Shown piece by piece: positions 26,030-32,977 of a stretch of DNA of 64,000 nt. The notes under the pieces were generated by a model that did not search any database, had not been told where the DNA came from, and saw only the letters and a list, made by a program, of their open reading frames with translations. The translations under genes and the position numbers were made by a program. Origin of the DNA: Streptomyces ficellus (GTDB lineage Bacteria; Actinomycetota; Actinomycetes; Streptomycetales; Streptomycetaceae); contig NZ_CP034279.1 in assembly GCF_009739905.1 (NCBI RefSeq), positions 434,001-498,000 of the forward strand, written 5' to 3'. Every line of letters starts with the position of its first letter. Within the stretch, counting starts at the first letter, position 1.

Positions 26030-26375
26030 GGTCCGACCTCCTGGGCGTGGGTCGTCACGCTCCAGCACATGGGCTGCGTCACGGTGGCTCCGGACGTGCG
26101 GACGACGGTGCCGACGACCCTAGGAAGGCGGTTTCCAGGCGTGGGACAGCGTTCGGTTAAGAGGAGTCCAACGGAGGCCCAGGTTTTCGCCGCGCGAGCC
26201 CCGGGCGGGCGGTGCGGTGTGATCAATCGCTCGAACGGCCCGGACGGCGTATGCGGAGGCCAGTCCTGTTGTACGGTGCGAAATCCGAACACACGCTCCG
26301 GAACCGGCAGTTGGTACGACATCCGGTGCCGTGCGGCGCGGTGTTCCGGGGTGAACCGGAAGGAGGGGGCGACTC
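26030..26375. promoter_or_regulatory. 346-bp divergent intergenic region, carbonic anhydrase / response regulator
   Basis: The region contains no supported gene. It should hold the promoters for the carbonic anhydrase-SulP operon (leftward) and the two-component operon (rightward). It is AT-richer than its surroundings in patches (ACCCTAGGAAGG near 26118, TGTGATCAATCGC near 26219). GGAACC at 26299 could be a sigma-E-like -35 element, but I cannot identify its -10 partner with confidence. Confidence 0.4.
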
Positions 26376-27110
26376 GTGCGTGTGCTGCTCGTCGAGGACG
26401 ACGACACGATTGCCGAACCGCTGGCGGAAGGGCTCTCCCGGTACGGGCTGGCGGTGGAGCGGGTGGCGACGGGGGGCGCCGCGCTCGCCGGGCCGCTCGG
26501 GGACATCGTGCTCCTGGACCTGGGGCTGCCGGACATGGACGGGATCGACGTGTGCCGCGGGATCCGGCAGGTCTCCGACGTACCGGTCATCATGCTCACC
26601 GCACGCGGTGAGGAGGCGGACCGGGTGGTCGGCCTGGAGATGGGTGCCGACGACTACCTGGCGAAGCCCTTCAGCATGCGGGAGTTGATCGCCCGCATCC
26701 GCGCCGTGACCCGCCGCACCCACGCCGCCTCGGGCCGTACGGCCCCTGCCGGACACCCCGGCCACGCGAGCGGTACCGGCCACGCGAGCGGCACCGACCG
26801 CCCGGACGGCCCGCGGCGCCTGGGCGCGCTGGTGGTGGACCGGCGCACCCGCCAGGCGTGGGTCGGCGACGCGCAGGTGGCGCTGACGCCCAAGGAGTTC
26901 GACCTGCTGGCGCTGCTGGCCGACGACCCGGGTGCGGTGTACTCGCGCCAGCAGATCCTCGACGAGGTGTGGGACCCGCACTTCCACGGCCCCACCAAGA
27001 CCCTCGACGTCCATGTGGCGGCGCTGCGGCGCAAACTGGGCGACCCCTGCTGGATCCACACGGTACGAGGGGTCGGGTTCCGCCTCGTCGTCCCGGCGTC
27101 CCACGGCTGA
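26376..27110 (+). CDS. OmpR/PhoB-family response regulator
   Basis: This 244-aa protein has a receiver domain (1-115) with acidic pocket EDDD at 7-10, phosphoacceptor Asp48 in IVLLDLGLPDMDG, and the Lys of DDYLAKPFSMREL. A Gly/His/Thr-rich linker with a short internal repeat (GHASGTGHASGTD) leads to a winged-helix effector domain (VALTPKEFDLLALLADDPG, then HVAALRRKLGDPCWIHTVRG). The GTG at 26376 has AGGAGGGG upstream. The cognate kinase follows 15 bp downstream, so they form one operon. The target may be the divergent carbonic anhydrase-SulP genes, but that is only positional inference. Confidence 0.92.
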   Translation: MRVLLVEDDDTIAEPLAEGLSRYGLAVERVATGGAALAGPLGDIVLLDLGLPDMDGIDVCRGIRQVSDVPVIMLTARGEEADRVVGLEMGADDYLAKPFSMRELIARIRAVTRRTHAASGRTAPAGHPGHASGTGHASGTDRPDGPRRLGALVVDRRTRQAWVGDAQVALTPKEFDLLALLADDPGAVYSRQQILDEVWDPHFHGPTKTLDVHVAALRRKLGDPCWIHTVRGVGFRLVVPASHG

Positions 27111-27125
27111 CGCCGGACGGCCACC

Positions 27126-28664
27126 GTGACCCGACGTCTGCTCCTGAGCCACCTCACGGTGGCGCTGCTCGTCCTGTTGTGCCTGGAGGTGCCGTTGGGC
27201 ATCTTCTACAGCCGTGCCGAGCAACAGCACGCCACCCGGGCCGCCGGTGACGAGGCGGAGTCCCTCGCGGCCTTCGCGGCCGTCTCGCTCGAGGGCCGGC
27301 GCACGGCCGCCCTGCGCTCCCGGGTGGCGCACTGCGCGGAACGCGTCGGCGGGGACGTCTTCGTCTTCGGCCCGGAAGGCCGCCTCATGGCCTCGTCCCG
27401 GCCCCTGACGCCCACGGAGGCCCGGGAGATGGCCGGGCGCCGGGAGGTGCGGTCGGCGTTGCGCGGGCGTGCCGCGGTCGACCTGCGCGAGGGGACGGCG
27501 GGCGGCGGGGTACGGGTGCCGGCCGCCGCCGCTCCGGTGCCGCTGGGCCCGGACCGCTTCGGGGCGGTCCGCGTGGTCCTGCCCGCCGACATGGTGCACC
27601 GGCGGATCCACGGCGTGTGGCTGACGCTGGCCGTCGTGGGGCTGGTCGCGCTGGTAGCCGTCGCGGGCGTGGCGTTCTGGCTGGCCCGCTGGACGAGCCG
27701 GCCCGTCCTGGAGCTGGAGCGGGCGACGGCCCGCCTCGCCGAGGGGGACCTGTCGGTGCGGGCGACCCTCGCCACGTCGACCGGCCCGCCCGAGGTCCGG
27801 AGGCTGGCGGTCACCTTCAACGAGACCGCCGCGCGCCTGGAGCACCTGCTCGCCTCCCAACGCGCCTTCGCGGGTGAGGCGTCCCACCAGCTGAAGACGC
27901 CGCTGGCGGCGCTCCGGCTGCGCCTGGACAACCTCGAACCGGACGTGGCCGACCACGCGAGGGGCGGCCTGGCCGCGGCGATGACCGAGACGGAACGGCT
28001 GGCCCGCATGGTCGAGGGGCTGCTGGCGATGGCGCGGCTGGACGAGAAGGCGGTCATGCGCGTGCCGGTCGACCTCGACCGCGTGGCCCTGGACCGTGTG
28101 CAGACCTGGGCACCCGTGTTCGAGGAGCGGGGCTGCCGGCTGGCGCTCGGTGTCGAGCACGCCGGGCAGGCCCTCGCCGTGCCGGGGGCCGTGGAGCAGA
28201 TCCTGGACAACCTGCTGTCCAACGCCCTGCGGGTGTCGCCGTCCGGTTCCGTGGTGCTCCTGGACCGCCGGCTCCCCCGCCCGGCACGCCGCTCGCCCCG
28301 CGACCACCGTGCTCCCTGGGCCGAGTTGCACGTCGTCGACGAAGGCCCCGGGATGCCCCCCGAGCACCGCGAGCGGGCCTTCGACCGGTTCTGGCGCGCC
28401 CCCGGTTCCACCGAGGGCGGCAGCGGTCTGGGCCTGCCGCTGGTGCAGCGCCTGGCGGTGGCGAGCGGCGGTCACGTGGTGCTGGAGGAAGCCGCGCGGG
28501 GCGGTATCGACGCCGTCGTACGGCTGCCCTCGATCCCGTCGCGCGGCGGGCCGGGGCACCCCTCGGCGCGGGCCGAGTCCCGGGCCGAGTCGCTGCTCCC
28601 GTGGCCGGCCCGAAGGACCGTCCACACGCCTCGCAGGCCGGCCCCGTCAGTCCGCCGCCCGTGA
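27126..28664 (+). CDS. Sensor histidine kinase
   Basis: This 512-aa kinase begins with helix LTVALLVLLCLEVPLGIFYS (residues 10-29). An extracytoplasmic domain spans about 30-160. The second helix is VVGLVALVAVAGVAFWLARW, followed by HAMP. The H-box is EASHQLKTPLAALRLRL, placing the phosphoacceptor at His254. The HATPase has N-box ILDNLLSNALRVSP, G1 DEGPGMPPEHR and G2 EGGSGLGLPLVQ. A 45-residue basic tail after the ATPase domain is not conserved in type. Start GTG 27126. The 3' end overlaps the convergent DUF2165 gene by 18 bp. Confidence 0.92.
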   Translation: MTRRLLLSHLTVALLVLLCLEVPLGIFYSRAEQQHATRAAGDEAESLAAFAAVSLEGRRTAALRSRVAHCAERVGGDVFVFGPEGRLMASSRPLTPTEAREMAGRREVRSALRGRAAVDLREGTAGGGVRVPAAAAPVPLGPDRFGAVRVVLPADMVHRRIHGVWLTLAVVGLVALVAVAGVAFWLARWTSRPVLELERATARLAEGDLSVRATLATSTGPPEVRRLAVTFNETAARLEHLLASQRAFAGEASHQLKTPLAALRLRLDNLEPDVADHARGGLAAAMTETERLARMVEGLLAMARLDEKAVMRVPVDLDRVALDRVQTWAPVFEERGCRLALGVEHAGQALAVPGAVEQILDNLLSNALRVSPSGSVVLLDRRLPRPARRSPRDHRAPWAELHVVDEGPGMPPEHRERAFDRFWRAPGSTEGGSGLGLPLVQRLAVASGGHVVLEEAARGGIDAVVRLPSIPSRGGPGHPSARAESRAESLLPWPARRTVHTPRRPAPSVRRP

Positions 28665-29195
28665 GCCGTCGGGCAGGTGGACGACGATCAGGGCGACCGC
28701 CGCCAGGACGACGTAACGCAACGCCGAGTCAAGGCCGTTCCAGTCGGCGGACTGCCACATGGCGAACCACTCTCCCCCGATCCCGAAGAAGCCGGCCCCG
28801 AACAGCAGCAGGACCATCACCAGCCCGGTGCTGCTCGCCCGGCGGGCCCGCCCGTGGCTTCCGCCCCGCAGGCCCGCCACCCACAGCCAGGTGGCGAGCA
28901 CCAGGACGGCCGCGGTGAGCACCTCCCAGACGATGATGGCGAGGTACGCCGCGTTCTGGAGCGCCGGTGAGGTGACCGCCCGCCACATCAGGTCGGGGTC
29001 CTTGAACGTGGTGTCCATGGCCAGGACGTGCTGGACGAACTGCTGATTGGTCCCGAAGTCGGTGATGTTGCCGAAGGCCACGAGGACCATGGACAGGGCG
29101 ACGGTGGCGGTCAGGGCCGCCGCGGCGGCGGACACGGTGCCCAGCCGCTGGAGCCCGTCCCGCGGTGCCCGGGTTTCCTGGGTGTTGCCTGCCAT
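28647..29195 (-). CDS. DUF2165 family integral membrane protein
   Basis: This 182-aa predicted inner-membrane protein has four helices: ALTATVALSMVLVAFGNIT, AYLAIIVWEVLTAAVLVLAT, GLVMVLLLFGAGFFGIGG and ALRYVVLAAVALIVVHL. The DUF2165 signature GTNQQFVQHVLAMDTTFKDP is present between helices one and two. The function of the family is unknown. ATG 29195 has GAGGGGG upstream. It is convergent with, and overlaps by 18 bp, the histidine kinase gene. Confidence 0.82.
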   Translation of the reverse strand: MAGNTQETRAPRDGLQRLGTVSAAAAALTATVALSMVLVAFGNITDFGTNQQFVQHVLAMDTTFKDPDLMWRAVTSPALQNAAYLAIIVWEVLTAAVLVLATWLWVAGLRGGSHGRARRASSTGLVMVLLLFGAGFFGIGGEWFAMWQSADWNGLDSALRYVVLAAVALIVVHLPDGSRAAD

Positions 29196-29295
29196 GCGAA
29201 TCCCCCTCGTCGGCCGTGGGTTGCGGGGCAACCTCTCGGCGTATTTTCTCATCATCCCCGGTGCGACAGGTCAACACGGCAGTGGGGAACGGACG

Positions 29296-30921
29296 ATGGA
29301 GCAGCGGGCGGTACCGGCGAGCGGCACACGAGCGGAATCCGGCGGCGGTACGAGCCGTCGTCGCCTCCTTGGCGCCGGCGCCGCCGCCGCCGTCTCCGGG
29401 GCGGTGCTCACGGGCTTCGCGACGAGCCGGGCGTCCGGAGCGGGAACGGCGGGTGCCGTGGGCGGGCCGGCGGCCAGGGCGCCGAAGCCGCCCCGGGCGG
29501 CGGACTGGGCGGCGCTGGCCAAGGGGCTGGACGGGTCGCTGGTCCGCCCCGGCGACCGTGACTACGACGTGGCCCGCACCCTGTTCAACCCCCGGTTCGA
29601 CGCCGTGCGCCCGGCCGGGGTCGCCTACTGCGCCCGGCCCGAGGACGTACGGGGCTGCCTGGAGTTCGCCCGCCGGCACGGCGTACCGGTCGCGGTGCGC
29701 AGCGGCGGCCACAGCTACGCGGGCTGGTCGTCCGGGCCGGGGCTGATCGTCGACGTGCAGCGGATGGCGTCCGTGTCGCTGACGGGCGGCACCGCGACGG
29801 TCGGGGCGGGGGCGAAACTCATCGACGTCTACGACCGGTTGACCGCGCGGGGCCGGACCGTGCCGGCCGGGTCGTGCCCCACCGTGGGGGTCGCCGGGCT
29901 GGCGCTCGGCGGCGGCATCGGCGTCGTCAGCCGGGCGTACGGGCTGACCAGCGACAGCCTGACGGGGGCCAGGATCGTGACGGCCGACGGCCGGGTACGG
30001 GACGTCGACGCCAAGCGGGACCCCGACCTGTTCTGGGCGCTGCGGGGCGGTGGCAACGCGCAGTTCGGGGTGGTGACCGACCTGCGGTTCCGTACGCACG
30101 CGGCGCCCGAGTGCACCACGTTCTTCCTCAGCTGGCCCTGGTCGCGTGCGGCCGCGGTGGTCCGGGAGTGGCAGCGCTGGGCGCCCACCGCGCCGGACGG
30201 CATCTGGGCGAACCTCCACCTGGCGGCCCCGGTCGGCGGGCGGCCCGGTTCGGTGCGGGTCGGAGGACTTGCCCTGACGGGCCGGCGCGACCTGGAGAAC
30301 CGGCTCGACCGGCTGGCGTCCGCCGTCGGCGCGGCCCCCCGCTCGGAGTCGATCCGCACCCGTCCCTTCATGGACGCCATGAAGGTGATGGGCGGGGTGT
30401 CGGGCTGGACGATCGCGCAGGCGCACCAGAAGGGGTCCCTGCCCGGCCGTACGCCGCAGGGCAAGGTGGCGCGCGAGTCGTACACCGCGCGCTCCGACTT
30501 CTACACGAGGCCCATTCCGGCCGACGGCGTCAAGGCTCTGATCTCCCGGGTGGAACGGCTCGCGAAGCTCAGCGGCGGCGGTGCGGGGAGCATCGCCCTG
30601 GACGCGATGGGCGGCGCGGTGAACCGGGTACGGGCGGCCGACACGGCGTTCGTGCACCGGGACGCGCTGTTCCTGGCGCAGTACATCGTGTCCTGGCCCG
30701 ACCGGGCGCCCGCGGCGACGGTCGCCCGGCACCGGGCGTGGCTGGACGGCACGTACGACGTGATGCGGCCGTGGGCGAGCGGCCAGGCGTACCAGAACTA
30801 CACGGACCCGGCGTTGCGGGACTGGCGCCGGGCGTACTTCGGCGCGAACGCCGGCCGTCTGGCGAAGGTGAAGGCGGCCTACGACCCGGGGCGTCTGTTC
30901 CGTCACGGCCACGCCTTCTGA
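29296..30921 (+). CDS. Secreted FAD-linked oxidase, berberine-bridge type
   Basis: This 541-aa protein has a twin-arginine signal (SRRRLLGAGAAAAVSGAVLTGF, split as SRRR plus hydrophobic core). The FAD-binding PCMH domain has VAVRSGGHSYAGWSSGPGL, whose His is the expected 8-alpha-histidyl site. VPAGSCPTVGVAGLALGGGI has a Cys at the position used for 6-S-cysteinyl linkage in bicovalent family members. The C-terminus carries the BBE motif YQNYTDPALRDWRRAYFG. Such enzymes oxidise sugars or alkaloid-like secondary metabolites, producing H2O2. The start ATG 29296 gives an intact Tat motif. No cluster partners suggest a substrate. Confidence 0.88.
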   Translation: MEQRAVPASGTRAESGGGTSRRRLLGAGAAAAVSGAVLTGFATSRASGAGTAGAVGGPAARAPKPPRAADWAALAKGLDGSLVRPGDRDYDVARTLFNPRFDAVRPAGVAYCARPEDVRGCLEFARRHGVPVAVRSGGHSYAGWSSGPGLIVDVQRMASVSLTGGTATVGAGAKLIDVYDRLTARGRTVPAGSCPTVGVAGLALGGGIGVVSRAYGLTSDSLTGARIVTADGRVRDVDAKRDPDLFWALRGGGNAQFGVVTDLRFRTHAAPECTTFFLSWPWSRAAAVVREWQRWAPTAPDGIWANLHLAAPVGGRPGSVRVGGLALTGRRDLENRLDRLASAVGAAPRSESIRTRPFMDAMKVMGGVSGWTIAQAHQKGSLPGRTPQGKVARESYTARSDFYTRPIPADGVKALISRVERLAKLSGGGAGSIALDAMGGAVNRVRAADTAFVHRDALFLAQYIVSWPDRAPAATVARHRAWLDGTYDVMRPWASGQAYQNYTDPALRDWRRAYFGANAGRLAKVKAAYDPGRLFRHGHAF

Positions 30922-31030
30922 GCCCCGGTTCACCGGTTCGTCCGTCCCCCGGGGGCGGATGTCGGTGGGCGGTGTCACGCTACTGCCGTACGCCCGGCAT
31001 GACACCGTTCGCGCGAATCGAGGCACCGTC

Positions 31031-31825
31031 GTGATCACCACTGACTTCGTTCCCGGCTCCCCCTGCTGGCTCGACCTCGGCTCGCCCGACGTCCCGGCGG
31101 CCGTCGACTTCTACGGCTCGGTGTTCGGCTGGGCGTTCGAGCCGATGGACTCCGACGAGGGCGAGTACGGCGCGTTCAAGCTGGACGGCAAGACGGTCGC
31201 GGGTCTCGGGAAGCTCACCGAGGAGGGCGCCCGCTCGGCCTGGATGATCTACTTCCACACGTCCGACGCCGACGCCACCACCGAGGCGGTGCGGCGGGAG
31301 GGCGGCGCCGTGCGGGTTTCGCCGATGGACGCGGGCGGCGAGGGCCGGATGGCGCAGTACACCGACCCCCAGGGCGGGCAGTTCGCCGTCTGGCAGCCCG
31401 GGTCGCACAAGGGCGTGGAGGTGGTGGACGGCGTGGGCAGTCTCGGCTGGATCGAGCTGTACACGCCGGACGCGGCCGCCGCCAAGGCCTTCTACGGCAA
31501 CCTGTTCGGCTGGGAGACCCAGGACATGCCCCTGCCGGGCGACGGGGGTACGTACTCGCTCATCACCCCGCCCGGGCTACCCCAGGAGCGCATGCACGGC
31601 GGGCTGATGCAGCTGCCGGCGGAGGCGCTCACGGCCACCGGCGGCCGGGCCTACTGGCACCCCGTCTTCGGCTCCGCCGACTGCGACGCGACGGTCGCCA
31701 AGGTCCGGGAGAAGGGCGGCACCGTCCAGATGGGTCCCGACGACGCCCCGGACGTGGGCCGTCTCGCGGTCTGTGCCGACCCGGCCGGTGCGGACTTCGT
31801 GGTCCTCACCCCCGTCGAGGGCTGA
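31031..31825 (+). CDS. VOC family protein, two domains
   Basis: This 264-aa protein has two glyoxalase/bleomycin-resistance folds in tandem. Domain one is about 8-120 (CWLDLGSPDVPAAVDFYGSV, then YTDPQGGQFAVWQP). Domain two is about 135-262 (GWIELYTPDAAAAKAFYGNL, then ADPAGADFVVLTP). Many metal-ligand positions are occupied by non-acidic residues, so it may be a binding protein rather than an enzyme. The GTG at 31031 is chosen because the frame's earlier start at 30959 lies in a non-conserved stretch and GAGGCACC precedes 31031. Confidence 0.82.
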   Translation: MITTDFVPGSPCWLDLGSPDVPAAVDFYGSVFGWAFEPMDSDEGEYGAFKLDGKTVAGLGKLTEEGARSAWMIYFHTSDADATTEAVRREGGAVRVSPMDAGGEGRMAQYTDPQGGQFAVWQPGSHKGVEVVDGVGSLGWIELYTPDAAAAKAFYGNLFGWETQDMPLPGDGGTYSLITPPGLPQERMHGGLMQLPAEALTATGGRAYWHPVFGSADCDATVAKVREKGGTVQMGPDDAPDVGRLAVCADPAGADFVVLTPVEG

Positions 31826-31903
31826 GGCGCCGACCAGCACGCGCGCGACGGGGCGGGCGATAAATCGGTCGGTGTTTCCGCACGGATTTGCGACACTGCG
31901 CGG

Positions 31904-32569
31904 ATGGACGACGTGGAGCGTTTCCGGGCGGCGGCGGTCGCCTGGGCCGCGGGCGGGGACGACGCCCCGGAGGCGGCGGCCGCGGCCCGCGAACTGGCCG
32001 TGAGGACCCGGCCGAAGAAGGTGGTGCTCGTCGAGGGCCCCAGCGACCGGGTCGCGCTGGAGGCCCTGGCCGCGCGCCTGGGGCGGGACCTCGACGCGGA
32101 GGGGTTCCCGGTCGTGCCGCTCGGCGGCGTGACGAGCATCGGCCGCTTCCTGGAGGTGCTCGGGCCGCGGGGGCTCGGCCTGGGCCTCGCGGGGATGTGC
32201 GACGCCGCGGAGGAGCACTGGTTCCAGCGGGGGCTGGAGCGGGCGGGGTTGGGCAGCGGCCTCGGCCGTGCCGGGATGGAGCTGCGCGGCTTCCACGTGT
32301 GCGACGCCGACCTGGAGGACGAGCTGATACGGGCGATGGGCGCCGACGCGGTCCGGGAGGTCATCGTCGCCGCGGGCGAGTGGCGCGCGTTCCGCACCTT
32401 CCAGAACCAGCCCGCGCAGCGGGAGCGCGGCGTCGAGCGGCAGCTGCACCGCTTCATGGGCACCCACAGCGGGCGGAAGTCGCAGTACGCCCGGCTGCTC
32501 GTCGAGCGGCTGGACCCGGGACGCGTCCCCGCACCGCTGACCCGGCTGCTCGCACACGCCGCGGCCTGA
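31904..32569 (+). CDS. TOPRIM domain-containing protein (OLD-like)
   Basis: This 221-aa protein contains a TOPRIM fold: KKVVLVEGPSDRVALEALAA supplies the invariant Glu, and FHVCDADLEDELIRAMG supplies the DxD-like metal motif. It has no ATPase domain, so it corresponds to the stand-alone TOPRIM half of OLD-family nucleases. The rest (RTFQNQPAQRERGVERQL, then HSGRKSQYARLL) is conserved-looking helical sequence. GACACT at 31892-31897 is a plausible -10, and the ATG lies where transcription would start, so the mRNA may be leaderless. The biochemical activity is unknown. Confidence 0.78.
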   Translation: MDDVERFRAAAVAWAAGGDDAPEAAAAARELAVRTRPKKVVLVEGPSDRVALEALAARLGRDLDAEGFPVVPLGGVTSIGRFLEVLGPRGLGLGLAGMCDAAEEHWFQRGLERAGLGSGLGRAGMELRGFHVCDADLEDELIRAMGADAVREVIVAAGEWRAFRTFQNQPAQRERGVERQLHRFMGTHSGRKSQYARLLVERLDPGRVPAPLTRLLAHAAA

Positions 32570-32977
32570 CCGGGCCCCGGGATACGCACCGCGGAGGATG
32601 TGCCGCCGCCGGGCCTCCCCCTACGGTGCTCAACAGGTGGCGCGGCACGGGGAGGCAGCCGGATGATCGAGGAATCCTGGACGGACCACTGGACGGACCG
32701 TGAGGCGGACGGAGGGCTGACCGGCTTACCCCGGTCACCGGACCGCTCGCCCTCCGCGCACCCTGGCGGAGAGGAGCGGGACACCGGGCTCACCCGCCTC
32801 CAGGACCGCCGCGGAGGCGTGGACGCCCCGTTCCCCGCCGCGGCCTTCCCCGCCCTCGCGTGCTGAACCCCGGCACCCGGTGCGCCGTTTCCCGCCGGAC
32901 CGCCCCTCGTTGATCTTCGTGTGCCGGAGCTTCGTGTGCCGGAGTTTCGTGTGCCGGCACGACACGGAGGGGCGGAC
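32570..32977. other. 408-bp intergenic region before the NACHT gene
   Basis: No well-supported gene is visible. A weak 67-codon frame from ATG 32663 (MIEESWTDHWTDREADGG) has a GGGGAGG upstream but looks low-complexity and is not taken as a gene. The right part contains three 15-bp tandem repeats (listed separately) just before the NACHT gene's ribosome site. Confidence 0.5.
32915..32959 (+). repeat. Three tandem 15-bp repeats upstream of the NACHT gene
   Basis: CTTCGTGTGCCGGAG occurs at 32915-32929 and 32930-32944. A third copy, TTTCGTGTGCCGGCA, is at 32945-32959. The array ends 19 nt before the GTG start. In the same frame as the NACHT gene it contains several GTG codons that could act as alternative starts and would encode VPELR/VPEFR units. 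Confidence 0.85.

Noticed and set aside
32663..32866. 67-codon gene before the NACHT gene
   Set aside because: It has a plausible GGGGAGG site, but the product is low-complexity with no helix, signal or recognisable fold. It may be a spurious frame in a GC-rich gap.
32921..32977. Earlier start of the NACHT protein at GTG 32921
   Set aside because: This would make the tandem repeats coding (VPELR/VPEFR). The GGAGG site fits the GTG at 32978 better, so that was chosen; the alternative is noted as a possibility.
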